Source: Pollutimonas thiosulfatoxidans (GTDB taxonomy: Bacteria; Pseudomonadota; Gammaproteobacteria; Burkholderiales; Burkholderiaceae_B). From it: DNA of 64,000 nt. Positions 49,270-58,354 of the stretch are shown here, in pieces. The notes beneath the pieces are model-generated. The model saw only the letters and a program-made list of their open reading frames with translations. It made no database searches and was not told where the DNA came from. Both the position numbers and the translations under genes were made by a program. The stretch is from the NCBI RefSeq assembly GCF_004022565.1, contig NZ_CP022987.1, positions 2,728,001 to 2,792,000 of the forward strand. Reading direction: 5' to 3'. How positions within the stretch are numbered: position 1 is the stretch's first letter; every line of letters starts with the position of its first letter.

Positions 49270-51711
49270 TCAGTTGCGTACCGGCTTGCCGGTTTTGAGC
49301 ATGCCTGCGATGCGCTCCTGGGTCTTGGGCTGTGTCAGCAGGTGCAGGAAGGCTAGCCGCTCTAGCCGCAGCATCCAGGCTTCATCGACCAGCGCGCCCG
49401 GGTCAACATCGCCGCCGCAAATAACGGTAGCCACTTGCAGCGCCACCTCGTAGTCGTATTCGGAAATGAAACCGCCCACCTTCATGTTGACCAGTTGCGC
49501 CTGCAAGGTGGCGATGCCGTCCCGTCCTGCAACGGGGAAGTGTGCGGGCAAGGGTGGACGCCAGCCGCTCTCGGCCATGGTAAGCGCCACACGAGCCGCC
49601 ACATACAACAGCTCGTGGCGGTTCATGACGATGGGGTCGGAGGGCTGCAAATAACCAATATTGCGCGCATCGATCGCCGACTTGGACACCTGCGCCGTGG
49701 CCGCAGCCAGCGCAAACCTCTTCAGGTACGCCAGCAGTGGCGCGTCGGGCGCCGCTTCGGCCTGCAATTCAGCCGCTCTGCGGGCACCATAGGTCAAGCC
49801 GCCGGCCCCCGGCACCAAGCCGATGCCGACCTCCACCAGGCCGATATAAGATTCAAAATGTGCGACGCGCCTGGCGCAATGTACGGAAAGCTCGCAACCA
49901 CCACCCAGTGCCATCCCGGCCACGGCGGCAACGACAGGAACTTGCGCGTATCTAACGCGCAGCACCATGTCTTGCATCTCGCGCTCTATGGGTTCGACGG
50001 CGTCGGGGCCGCCCTGCTCGAAAACCGGCAGCATCGCCTTCAGGTCGGCGCCAGCGGAAAATGGCTCGGTAAGCTGCCCGATCACCAGCGCCTTGTACGA
50101 GGCCTCGGCCAAGTCTACGGCCCGCAGTACGCCACGCACCACGGCTGGGCTAAGTGTGTGCATTTTGGTCTTGAAGGACAAGATGAGGACATCGCGAGGC
50201 TGCGGGGCCGGCAAGGTCCAGCATTGCACGGCTTCGTCTTCAAACACGATGGTGGGATCCAGGCTGGGCGTTTCACCGACCAGGCGCGGCGCACCGATCT
50301 GGCGTTCGTACACCGGCAAAGTGCTGCGCCCTTCAAACCGCTTGTCGGTGGGGTTCCACGAGCCGGCCGACGTATGCACGCCTTGCGCTTCCCAAACGGG
50401 ACCGCGGGTGGCCCACTCGGGCAACGGTGCATTGGATAAGGTTTTGCCGGCAGCGATGTCGTCATTGATCCATTGCGCGACATCGTGCCAGCCGGCCGCT
50501 TGCCAGATTTCGAATGGGCCTTGGGCATGACCAAAGCCCCACTTCATGGCCAGATCCAGTTGACGCGCCGTGTCGGCGATGTCGGCCAGGTGGACCGCGC
50601 TGTAATGGAAGCTGTCGCGCAGTACCGCCCACAGGAATTGCGCCTGGGAATGCGCGGAATCGTGCAGCGCCTTTAGCTTTGCCGCCGGATCGCGCTCGGC
50701 CAAGATAGCAGCCACGCCCTCGTCAATGTTGGCGTCGGCCGGCACATAGCTTTTTGTGGCCGGATCCAGCCGCAGGATGGCCTTGCCTTCCTTGCGATAA
50801 AAGCCCGCGCCGGTTTTCTGGCCCAGCGCCCCTTGCTCGATCAGGGCAGCCAGGGTGGGCGGGACCTTGTATTGGCTATGGAAGGGGTCATCGGGCAGTT
50901 GTTCGTCCATGGTGCGAATAACGTGGGCCAGCGTGTCCAGCCCCACAACGTCGGCCGTGCGGAAAGTGCCCGACTTGGCCCGCCCCAGGCGTGTACCCGT
51001 CAGTTCGTCGACCACTTCATAGCTAAGCCCGTACTTCTCGGCTTGCGTGAAAACCGACAGAATGCCGAAGACGCCGATGCGGTTAGCCACGAAATTGGGC
51101 GTATCGCGAGCCCGTATAACGCCCTTGCCCAGTTGCGACACCAAAAAGGTTTCCAGCAGATCAAGCAGGCGCGGTTCGGTATGGGCTGTTGGAATCAGCT
51201 CCACCAACGTCATGTAGCGCGGCGGATTGAAAAAGTGCACCCCGCAAAAACGATGCCGTAGATTCTCGGGCAAGGCTTGCGACAGTTCAGTAACGGATAG
51301 CCCCGAGGTATTGCTGGCGATGATCGCGTCGGGCCGTATTGCCGGCGCCAGCTTCTCGTACAGGTCGCGCTTCCAGTCCAGGCGCTCGGCAATCGCTTCA
51401 ATTACGAGGTCGCATTCAGCCAGTAAAGACAGATGCTCATCGTAATTGGCCGGCACGATCGCGTCAGCAAGCTCGGGTGAACCCAACGGCGCCGGATTAA
51501 GTTTTTTCAAGCCGGCGATGGCTTTTTTCACGATAGCGTTTTTGTCGCCCTCTTTGGCAGCCAGATCGAACAGCACCACGGGTACGCCCGCATTGATGCA
51601 GTGCGCCGCAATCTGCGCCCCCATCACGCCCGCGCCGCATACCGCGACCTTGCGTAGCTGGAAACGGCCGCCCTTCGAAACTTGCGATTGCCCGGATTCA
51701 CTAGACTGCAT
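49270..51711 (-). CDS. fadB: Fused 3-hydroxyacyl-CoA dehydrogenase/enoyl-CoA hydratase (FadB-like)
   Basis: The protein has about 813 residues and carries two beta-oxidation steps. The N-terminal dehydrogenase (about 20-320) has VAVCGAGVMGAQIAAHC and FFNPPRYMTLVELI. A C-terminal crotonase domain (about 510-700) includes AVAGMALGGGCELSVHCAR. This dehydrogenase-first order is the reverse of E. coli FadB and is common in beta-proteobacteria. I use the ATG at 51709-51711 (MQSSES), behind GGGGG. It forms a pair with the thiolase gene. Confidence 0.93.
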   Translation of the reverse strand: MQSSESGQSQVSKGGRFQLRKVAVCGAGVMGAQIAAHCINAGVPVVLFDLAAKEGDKNAIVKKAIAGLKKLNPAPLGSPELADAIVPANYDEHLSLLAECDLVIEAIAERLDWKRDLYEKLAPAIRPDAIIASNTSGLSVTELSQALPENLRHRFCGVHFFNPPRYMTLVELIPTAHTEPRLLDLLETFLVSQLGKGVIRARDTPNFVANRIGVFGILSVFTQAEKYGLSYEVVDELTGTRLGRAKSGTFRTADVVGLDTLAHVIRTMDEQLPDDPFHSQYKVPPTLAALIEQGALGQKTGAGFYRKEGKAILRLDPATKSYVPADANIDEGVAAILAERDPAAKLKALHDSAHSQAQFLWAVLRDSFHYSAVHLADIADTARQLDLAMKWGFGHAQGPFEIWQAAGWHDVAQWINDDIAAGKTLSNAPLPEWATRGPVWEAQGVHTSAGSWNPTDKRFEGRSTLPVYERQIGAPRLVGETPSLDPTIVFEDEAVQCWTLPAPQPRDVLILSFKTKMHTLSPAVVRGVLRAVDLAEASYKALVIGQLTEPFSAGADLKAMLPVFEQGGPDAVEPIEREMQDMVLRVRYAQVPVVAAVAGMALGGGCELSVHCARRVAHFESYIGLVEVGIGLVPGAGGLTYGARRAAELQAEAAPDAPLLAYLKRFALAAATAQVSKSAIDARNIGYLQPSDPIVMNRHELLYVAARVALTMAESGWRPPLPAHFPVAGRDGIATLQAQLVNMKVGGFISEYDYEVALQVATVICGGDVDPGALVDEAWMLRLERLAFLHLLTQPKTQERIAGMLKTGKPVRN

Positions 51712-51842
51712 AAGCACCCCCATAGACGTGGCCCACCTACATCGAATATTTAGATTAGTTCATTATCCAGGCCGATGCATCTGCAATGCCATGTAAAGAG
51801 CGCGGTAGAATTAGTCGCTTACAACCTTATCAAAACGCCGCC

Positions 51843-52550
51843 ATGGCTCGCTTACCACGCCTTTACGCACCCCATATTCCACAATTGGTGCAGGCCGAGT
51901 TCGTGCGTCCGTTGGCCGCCATTCACGACCCCACCCCATCAGCCCAGCTTGATCAGCTACACGAGTGGCTGCAGCGGGATGCCCGTGAATACCAGGTTGC
52001 CGTGCACGGCTGGCTGCTGCTGAATGACCGCATCAGCTTGCTGGGAACCCCGCCCGATGCGCAAGCATTGCCCAAACTGATACAGTCGCTGGGCCGCAGG
52101 ATAGCCGCCGGCATGCGCCACGGCCGTGTGTTTTCCAGCCGCTACCGCAGCGCCCTGATCCAACCGGGCCACTGGCTTGTTCCCACCCAGGTCTGGCTGG
52201 AATCTTTACCCGTCACCCTGCACTATGTGGACCGCCCTCAAGCCTGGCCCTGGTCGTCCGCAGCCACCCACACCGGTACAGACCACCGATACGACGCGCT
52301 GTTGACCGATCATCCAGACTACTGGCAACTGGGCAACACACCCTTCGCGCGCCAAGCCAGATACGCCGAGCGCCTGGCCGATGGCTTGCCCAGCAGTCAA
52401 TCCACCCGTATCCGCGACGCGCTCTTCGGCCAATGGGCACTGGGCGAGCCCGACTTCCTGGCAGACCTGCGCTCACGCGCCACACGCAGAATCGCGCCGG
52501 CGCCGCGCGGGCGGCCACGCAAGAACACGGACGCAGCAGCGGCTGTTTAG
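51843..52550 (+). CDS. Degenerate REP-associated tyrosine transposase (RAYT/Y1) homologue
   Basis: The 235-residue protein has the RAYT layout: MARLPRLYAPHIPQLVQ at the start, an HGWLLLNDRISLL block (about 55-67), LPKLIQSLGRRIAAGM, FSSRYRSALI and PWSSAATH. In active relatives the HUH motif here reads NHVHLL and the following helix carries a catalytic tyrosine (YRYIELNPV-like). Both are replaced here (NDRISLL; QVWLESLPV). It probably no longer cuts DNA and may bind it. The C-terminus ends in PRGRPRKNT, a basic AT-hook-like tail. It follows the beta-oxidation genes on the opposite strand. Confidence 0.75.
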   Translation: MARLPRLYAPHIPQLVQAEFVRPLAAIHDPTPSAQLDQLHEWLQRDAREYQVAVHGWLLLNDRISLLGTPPDAQALPKLIQSLGRRIAAGMRHGRVFSSRYRSALIQPGHWLVPTQVWLESLPVTLHYVDRPQAWPWSSAATHTGTDHRYDALLTDHPDYWQLGNTPFARQARYAERLADGLPSSQSTRIRDALFGQWALGEPDFLADLRSRATRRIAPAPRGRPRKNTDAAAAV

Positions 52551-53392
52551 TACCTTGGAACTGACCCCACAGCCAGCTTTATTACCTTGCTGTCCGGATC
52601 GCCAAACTGCACTCTGAGCGAAAAGTGATTTTCACCTTCGAGGGCGCTAAGTGAAAGATGGGGTTCTAGGTTACGCCAAGCGCGTGCCAGATCATGAGTC
52701 TGCCGCAGGTATTCTCGCCCTTCGTCTCCGCCCACGACCAGGGCCAAGGCGCAGGCCCCCTGAGGTCTCATCGTGACGGGGCTGTTTTTGGCGACCTCTT
52801 CTGCGGAAAGCTGCAGCGTATCGTTGACGAAACAGCGCTTGATCGGATTCAAGTCGTAGATCCCGCTGACCAGGCAGGCGCGGTCGACGATAGGTCGCCT
52901 CGCGTCGGTGCCTTGTTCGGCGTCGTCCACAAGCAGCATGGCCGCGATGTGGGCGCCGGCGGAATGGCCCGATACGGATAGTCGTTGTGGGTCGCCGCCA
53001 TAGTTATCGATGTTGTCGTACACCCAAAGCAGTGCGCGGCGGCACGCTGCAATCTGTGCGTCCATGCGCACGGCGGGTAACTGGGGGAAGTTGACGACTA
53101 CGGCTGTCACATCGTGTGGCACCAGCCCGTCGGCAATAAAGCTGAAATCGCGTTTATCGAGCGAATGCCAGTACCCGCCATGAAAGAATACCTGCACGGG
53201 CATGCCGGAACTCCCGGCCTGGAAAATATCAAGGCGTTCGTGACTGGAAGCCCCATAGGGGACGTCCAGCACGGCCCGATGCTTGCGCCTTGCCGCAGTG
53301 TTTGCTGCGTCCAGCTGCGCCAGCACGCGCCGGAAATACTCCGGCGCCACCTTTTTTACATTGTCGTACTCTTGGTCGAGGTCGAGAATCAC
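52547..53392 (-). CDS. Alpha/beta hydrolase, kynurenine-formamidase-like
   Basis: The 281-residue cytoplasmic hydrolase has the oxyanion-hole motif FFHGGYWHS and the nucleophile elbow SGHSAGAH, characteristic of the esterase/formamidase branch of the fold. A GTG start overlaps the stop of the FAH gene (GTGA), so it is the last gene of the TRAP-transporter operon. It may hydrolyse an ester or amide in the imported compound or an intermediate. It overlaps the end of the transposase homologue by four bases on the other strand. Substrate not readable. Confidence 0.87.
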   Translation of the reverse strand: MILDLDQEYDNVKKVAPEYFRRVLAQLDAANTAARRKHRAVLDVPYGASSHERLDIFQAGSSGMPVQVFFHGGYWHSLDKRDFSFIADGLVPHDVTAVVVNFPQLPAVRMDAQIAACRRALLWVYDNIDNYGGDPQRLSVSGHSAGAHIAAMLLVDDAEQGTDARRPIVDRACLVSGIYDLNPIKRCFVNDTLQLSAEEVAKNSPVTMRPQGACALALVVGGDEGREYLRQTHDLARAWRNLEPHLSLSALEGENHFSLRVQFGDPDSKVIKLAVGSVPRY

Positions 53393-54141
53393 TTCACCGT
53401 ATTGCTAAGCCGGCCGATACCTTCGATCTCGATGTCGATGGTGTCGCCGCGCTTCATGGGGCCGACGCCGGACGGGGTTCCGGTGATGATGACATCACCC
53501 GGATTAAGCGTCATGATGCTCGACACGAACTCGAAGATGCGCTTGATCGGGAAGATCATGTCATTCGTATTGGACGATTGTCGCAATTCGCCGTTTTGCC
53601 ACAGCTGTATCGCGACGTTGTCAGGGTCGAGCTCGGTTTCTATCCAGGGGCCCAAGGGCTTGTAGGTGTCGAAAGACTTGGCGCGCGTGAACTGGCCATC
53701 CTTGCGTTGAAGATCGCGATTGGACACGTCATTGGCGCAGGTATAGCCAAAGATATGGTCCTTGGCCTGGTCTTGCGATACGTTCTTGCAGCGGCTGCCA
53801 ACCACAATTGCGATCTCGGCCTCGAAGTCCACGCGGTCTTTGTCGCTGTCCAGCACAATGGTGTCGCCGTTTGCGATGATCGCCTCGGGCGAACACATGA
53901 ACAGCATGGGTTCCGCAGGAACGGGAACACCGGACTCTTCGGCGTGCAGGCGATAGTTAAGGCCCACACAGACCAGCTTGCCCGGCTGTACCGGGGCCAG
54001 CAACTGTACGTCGGCCAGCGCGTATTCTTCGCCGGTGTATTCCGGCGTCTCGAACAGACCGGAACGTAAAGCCTTTACTGCGTCCCCTTCGACAACGCCG
54101 AATGTTGTTTGCCCGTTTTTGGAAAACCGCGCGAATCTCAT
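53389..54141 (-). CDS. Fumarylacetoacetate hydrolase (FAH)-family protein
   Basis: The 250-residue FAH-fold enzyme has VDFEAEIAIVVGS (metal-binding Glu) and the final NPGDVIITGTPSGVGP block. Such enzymes act on oxo-acids or acylpyruvates. It is longer than the core domain by an N-terminal segment (MRFARFSKNG...). It lies between the TIM-barrel isomerase and the alpha/beta hydrolase genes. A second, longer FAH gene sits at 32303-33271; the two are not close relatives by eye. Confidence 0.9.
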   Translation of the reverse strand: MRFARFSKNGQTTFGVVEGDAVKALRSGLFETPEYTGEEYALADVQLLAPVQPGKLVCVGLNYRLHAEESGVPVPAEPMLFMCSPEAIIANGDTIVLDSDKDRVDFEAEIAIVVGSRCKNVSQDQAKDHIFGYTCANDVSNRDLQRKDGQFTRAKSFDTYKPLGPWIETELDPDNVAIQLWQNGELRQSSNTNDMIFPIKRIFEFVSSIMTLNPGDVIITGTPSGVGPMKRGDTIDIEIEGIGRLSNTVK

Positions 54142-54170
54142 GTATGTACCTTTGGATAATCAGATAAGTA

Positions 54171-54986
54171 TTAAGCCCCGAAATACGGGCGTAGCGTGTT
54201 GTAACTTTGTTGGATAGCGTGCTGGCTATCCGGAATCTGGAAGGTTTCGACGGTGACGTAATCGTCGTAAGAAACCTCACGCAGTGCCTTGATGACCGCG
54301 CCGATGTCGTAGCTTCCGTCACCCATGGGCAGGCGATCAGAGTCGCTGACGTGAAAATGCCAAAGGCACTGCCGCTCTTGCGCCAGGCGCAGCGAGGCAC
54401 CGACGTCTTCGCCTTCGATAAGAATATGAACCATGTCCAGCATGATGCCGACATTGGGCAATGCAACGCTATCGACGAAGTCGAGCATGTCTTGCGTGCC
54501 CATCAGGCAGTTGGCGTAAAGATGGTTGACGGGTTCCATCACGATACGAGTATCGGGAAACTCTTGTGCGCACTCGCGGATCGCCTGGCTGATCCATTCC
54601 AGCGTCTGGGCTGGATCGACACCCTCTTGGTAGCGTCCGCGCAAGCGGCCTACGTTTACAGCAGCGCCAAATCGTCCGGCAAACTCCATCGCTGCCTTCA
54701 TGCGGTCGCGTGCCTGCTGCCGTTTGCCGGCATCCGTATCGGCGAACGACAAGCGCGCCTCGCCATAGACTTCCCCGGTGCATACGGCCGGCACATCAAG
54801 CCCGGTGTCGCGCACCGCCTTCTGGATCGCCGCAACGTCGATGGTGGCCGGGTCGCAGACCAGAAACTCCACCCCCTCGTAGCCCACCTGCCGTATCTGG
54901 GCAAGCGTGGGCGCGATGTCGCCCTGGATGGCGGTTACCTGTGAATGCCGCACATCGGGTGTGGCATACATATAAGCTAGTTTCAT
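54171..54986 (-). CDS. Sugar-phosphate isomerase/epimerase-family TIM-barrel protein (AP-endonuclease-2 fold)
   Basis: The 271-residue protein has the family pattern: MKLAYMYATPD at the start, VGYEGVEFLV, TRIVMEPVNHL mid-barrel, and LWHFHVSDSDRLPMGDG near the C-terminus. Relatives are hydroxypyruvate isomerases, tagatose epimerases and inosose dehydratases, so it probably isomerises a sugar acid or 2-hydroxy-3-oxo acid. Its ATG overlaps the stop of the large UxaA-type gene (ATGA). No signal peptide. Confidence 0.87.
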   Translation of the reverse strand: MKLAYMYATPDVRHSQVTAIQGDIAPTLAQIRQVGYEGVEFLVCDPATIDVAAIQKAVRDTGLDVPAVCTGEVYGEARLSFADTDAGKRQQARDRMKAAMEFAGRFGAAVNVGRLRGRYQEGVDPAQTLEWISQAIRECAQEFPDTRIVMEPVNHLYANCLMGTQDMLDFVDSVALPNVGIMLDMVHILIEGEDVGASLRLAQERQCLWHFHVSDSDRLPMGDGSYDIGAVIKALREVSYDDYVTVETFQIPDSQHAIQQSYNTLRPYFGA

Positions 54987-56203
54987 GGTTGTACGAACCG
55001 GAAATCGTTAAGTTTGGCCAGCTTGGCGTGTATGACTTCTTTCTTGACGACGCTAACGTTCGGGATGGCGAACTCTTGTATGTTGAAGTATTCGCCCTTG
55101 GCTTCCTTGCCCCGCGCCGTGTCCATGACGAGGTCGGCGATCTCGACGCCTACTTGCTTCAGCGTCTTGGTTCCTTCAAGTACATCACCCGCGCTGATGT
55201 CGGTATCTTCGTTCAGATGATGAAAGGTCTTGTTGTTGGAGCTGATCTTGATCACAGGGGCAATAGACGAGCCTGTAGGCGTGCCTTTGCCGGTTGTGAA
55301 CAACACCATATGTGCACCGCCCGCGACCTTGCCCGTGACAGAGGCAATGTCAAACCCCGGGGTATCCATGATGATGACGCCCTTTTGGGTAGGGGCGACG
55401 CCGTAATCGACGATCTCGGTAATGGCCTTGGTGCCCGCCTTATAGATGCATCCCAAGGACTTTTCTTCGATCGTGGTCAGCCCTCCGGCGATATTTCCGG
55501 GCGAAATGAACACGCCGCTATCGTCCTCGGTGGACATGGACAAATCCACTTCGTATTTCTTGATCAAAGAGAGCAGATCTTGTTTGATTTGATCGCTTTT
55601 GCCGCGTCGGGCGAGCACCTGCTCGGCGCCCACCATCTCGGTGACCTCGGACAGGATTACGGTGCCGCCATGCGAGACGATGATGTCTGCTGCTTCGCCT
55701 ACGGCGGGGTTGGCCGTCAAGCCCGAGAAGGCGTCGGATGAACCGCACTCCAATGCGATCAGCAACTCGGACAGATCGCCCTCTTCTTGAGGCTGGGCAT
55801 CGAGATCACGACGCATTTCACGAACAATCTCTATACCGGCGGTGCCGGTACTGCGCGAACCACCCACCTTCTGGACAATAAGCGTTTCCACGCGCTTGCC
55901 GGACTTGGCGATCTCTTCCGCCACCCGAGCCGCTGAAGCTGTCTCGCATCCCAAGCTTAAAACCAGCACCGCACCCACGTTGGGATGCAGCCCGTGGCCT
56001 ATATAGGAATGCTCTGTGATGAAATTTTCTTCAGCATCAAAGGTACAGCCATAGGGGTGCATGAAAGTAACACCGCCGGCTTTGTTGGCAATGTCCATGG
56101 CCACACGATTGACACAGGAAACCGTCGGTATGATCAGCACGTGGTTACGTATGCCTATGGCGCCATTACTGCGCCGATAACCCATAAATTTGGTGTTAAG
56201 CAT
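54983..56203 (-). CDS. UxaA-family dehydratase/hydrolyase, large (C-terminal) subunit
   Basis: The 406-residue protein begins FMGYRRSNGAIGIRNHVLIIPTV, the signature of the large half of altronate/galactarate dehydratase-type enzymes. It also has CETASAARVAEE and GECGSSDAFSG-like catalytic/Fe-binding blocks. In this operon the small subunit is a separate gene (56196-56516), the split arrangement also seen in sulfolactate sulfo-lyase (SuyAB) and related enzymes. It should remove water or another group from a 2-hydroxy acid. Which acid cannot be read. Confidence 0.88.
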   Translation of the reverse strand: MLNTKFMGYRRSNGAIGIRNHVLIIPTVSCVNRVAMDIANKAGGVTFMHPYGCTFDAEENFITEHSYIGHGLHPNVGAVLVLSLGCETASAARVAEEIAKSGKRVETLIVQKVGGSRSTGTAGIEIVREMRRDLDAQPQEEGDLSELLIALECGSSDAFSGLTANPAVGEAADIIVSHGGTVILSEVTEMVGAEQVLARRGKSDQIKQDLLSLIKKYEVDLSMSTEDDSGVFISPGNIAGGLTTIEEKSLGCIYKAGTKAITEIVDYGVAPTQKGVIIMDTPGFDIASVTGKVAGGAHMVLFTTGKGTPTGSSIAPVIKISSNNKTFHHLNEDTDISAGDVLEGTKTLKQVGVEIADLVMDTARGKEAKGEYFNIQEFAIPNVSVVKKEVIHAKLAKLNDFRFVQP

Positions 56204-56516
56204 TTCGATCTTCTCCTTCGGAAGGGCCCGAAAAACGTCGCGCTTTCAGGCCGCGACAATTCTGCACATGCACATGGTGGCCGGCGCCTATCGGGCTGGT
56301 AGCCGATCCGATGACTTCTCCGTACTTTCGGATCTCTTCGTTCAGCGCAATATCGCGTAGAGCAATCTTGTGCCCCACAGGTATGAGTTCTTTGGCTACG
56401 ACTTCGTATTCGTCACCCACCCCGCGTATCTTCACCGTCTCGTTCGGCAATAGCTCGTTAATGGCTGTGGCAACGTGATCAATATCACGAATCTGAATAG
56501 CGGCTTTATCGGTCAA
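56196..56516 (-). CDS. UxaA-family dehydratase, small (SAF-domain) subunit
   Basis: The 106-residue SAF-domain protein has IPVGHKIALRDIALNEEIRKYGEVIG and the closing GHHVHVQNCRG, the small-subunit pattern of split altronate/galactarate dehydratases and SuyA. The start is a TTG at 56514-56516 with a strong AAGGAG six bases upstream. It overlaps the large-subunit start by eight bases. The two should form one enzyme. Confidence 0.88.
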   Translation of the reverse strand: MTDKAAIQIRDIDHVATAINELLPNETVKIRGVGDEYEVVAKELIPVGHKIALRDIALNEEIRKYGEVIGSATSPIGAGHHVHVQNCRGLKARRFSGPSEGEDRNA

Positions 56517-56535
56517 TGTATTCTCCTTGCAGCGC

Positions 56536-57810
56536 TTAGCGCATCAATGATGGCAACCATGTCGACAGCCCGGGAACGAGCACCACCAACACAAGGGTGG
56601 CGACCATGGCCATTAGAAATGGCCACAAGCTCCTGCAGGCTTCCGATAGACGAATCTCGGCGATCTTAGAGGCTGTCATCAGCGTAACACCCAGCGGCGG
56701 CGTAACCGCGCCTATGCACAGGTTGGTTACGAACAGGATGGCAAAGTGCACGGGATCTATACCGTACTGTGCGACCACAGGCATCAGGATGGGGATCAAG
56801 ATGATGATGAGCGCATTGCTTTCCATGAACGTTCCCAGGATCAGCAAAAAGCCACTGATCAACAATAGGAACATCAGCGGATCCGAGGTCATCTGCGTGA
56901 ACAGCATCACGAAATTCTGCGTGATTTGCTCGGTAGTCACGATCCAGGCGAACATGGCCGAGATGGCCACGATCAGTTGTATGGGCACAGCAATGCGCAA
57001 TACCTTCATGCAGACATTGGGCAGGTCCTGGAAGCGAATCTCGCGATAGACAAAGCAGGACAGGAAGAAGGCGTAGACCACGGCCAGCACTGCGGCTTCC
57101 GTGACCGTAACAATGCCGCCAAAGATACCGCCAAGAATAATTACCGGCAGCATCAATGTAGGCAAGGCCCCCACAAATGCCCGTCCCAGCTCGCCGGCCT
57201 CTACCTGGCTGCCTTGCCCATAACCCCTGCGTTTGCTTATACCCACAGCCACTGCCATCAGTAATGCTGCCATCAGCACGCCGGGCAGGAAGCCGCCTAT
57301 CAGGAGATCAGCGATCGAGATGTTGCCGGTCACGCCCATGATGACCATGGTCAGACTGGGCGGAATAAGTGAAGACAGAATGCCGCAACAGCCCTGCAGC
57401 GACGCCGAGAAGGAGGCGGAATAGCCCTTTTCCTTCATGGCGGGAATCATGATGGAGCCAACGGCTGCCGTGCCGCCAATGGCCGACCCGCATAAGGTCC
57501 CAAACAGCGCGTTGCCCAGTACGGTGACAGCGGCTAAACCACCTGCAATATGCCCAATTAGCGCGTTAGCCAGGCGCATCAGGCGCCGCGTGATCCCGCC
57601 GAACTCCATCAGCACACCCGCAAACACGAACATGGGTAATGCCAGGAAGGGATAGGAATAAATGCCTTGACTGACACGCTGGCCGAGTATGGCCAGGCTG
57701 ATGTCACTGAACAGCAAATAACCGACACAGGTGACACCAATGGCAAACGCCACGGGTATGTTTAAAAGAATCAGTACCAGCAAGGTGACAAGAAGAATTG
57801 TCGCGGTCAT
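56536..57810 (-). CDS. dctM: TRAP transporter large permease (DctM)
   Basis: The 424-residue DctM protein has about twelve hydrophobic segments, with PFLALPMFVFAGVLMEFGGI and NALFGTLCGSAIGGTAAVGSIM typical of the large permease. It works with DctQ and DctP. Its ATG overlaps the DctQ stop (ATGA). The large permease defines this as a secondary, ion-coupled uptake system for an organic anion. Confidence 0.93.
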   Translation of the reverse strand: MTATILLVTLLVLILLNIPVAFAIGVTCVGYLLFSDISLAILGQRVSQGIYSYPFLALPMFVFAGVLMEFGGITRRLMRLANALIGHIAGGLAAVTVLGNALFGTLCGSAIGGTAAVGSIMIPAMKEKGYSASFSASLQGCCGILSSLIPPSLTMVIMGVTGNISIADLLIGGFLPGVLMAALLMAVAVGISKRRGYGQGSQVEAGELGRAFVGALPTLMLPVIILGGIFGGIVTVTEAAVLAVVYAFFLSCFVYREIRFQDLPNVCMKVLRIAVPIQLIVAISAMFAWIVTTEQITQNFVMLFTQMTSDPLMFLLLISGFLLILGTFMESNALIIILIPILMPVVAQYGIDPVHFAILFVTNLCIGAVTPPLGVTLMTASKIAEIRLSEACRSLWPFLMAMVATLVLVVLVPGLSTWLPSLMR

Positions 57811-58298
57811 GAAGAGAGCTCCTTGCTAGCCGGCGCGCGGCAACACTGCACCAGTTGCTCAAGCGATACCACCGCCAGCAGAAACCCACCCACCATGGCA
57901 CCGCCGTAGTGCCATCCGACAGATATTTTCATGCCGGGGGTAATCGACGAAGCCGTGGCCTCGACGACCAGAAACGAACCATAGGTCAGTGCAATATTGA
58001 ATATCAGCAACAGAATGGCTGCCAGGATGGCCAGTATGCGCTGCGAAGCCGCAGGCATCATCTCGACCAGGAAATCTATGCTGATGTGCTCCTTGGTTTC
58101 GAGCAACAGGGCTGCGCCAAGAAAGGTGATCCATAGCATCAGGACCAGTGCCATCTCCTCTGACCACACCAGTGGCAATTCAAAGAAGTAACGAAAAACA
58201 ATCTGCGCAAATAGCACCGTCGTCATGGCAAGCAGCATGACGACGAGTGTCCATTTGACCAAGTTGGACATGGCGAGTCTTAACGCGCGCATAGACAT
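57807..58298 (-). CDS. dctQ: TRAP transporter small permease (DctQ)
   Basis: The 163-residue protein has four hydrophobic segments and the DctQ pattern QIVFRYFFELPLVWSEEMALVLMLWITF. It forms the membrane complex with DctM. It is directly upstream of dctM and 56 bases downstream of the binding-protein gene, from which it is separated by a strong hairpin. Length and pattern are typical. Confidence 0.92.
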   Translation of the reverse strand: MSMRALRLAMSNLVKWTLVVMLLAMTTVLFAQIVFRYFFELPLVWSEEMALVLMLWITFLGAALLLETKEHISIDFLVEMMPAASQRILAILAAILLLIFNIALTYGSFLVVEATASSITPGMKISVGWHYGGAMVGGFLLAVVSLEQLVQCCRAPASKELSS

Positions 58299-58323
58299 CC
58301 TTAACTCCGTTGTAAGCGTGCGA

Positions 58324-58345
58324 GCGCGCCGCTGAGGCGGCGCGC
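58324..58345 (-). other. Strong intercistronic hairpin between dctP and dctQ
   Basis: GCGCGCCGC (58324-58332) and GCGGCGCGC (58337-58345) pair perfectly over nine bases around TGAG. No T-run follows on the transcribed strand, so it is more likely an mRNA-stabilising or processing hairpin after the solute-binding gene than a terminator. In such operons it would leave more dctP than dctQ message. Confidence 0.7.
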
Positions 58346-58354
58346 GGCTACGTT

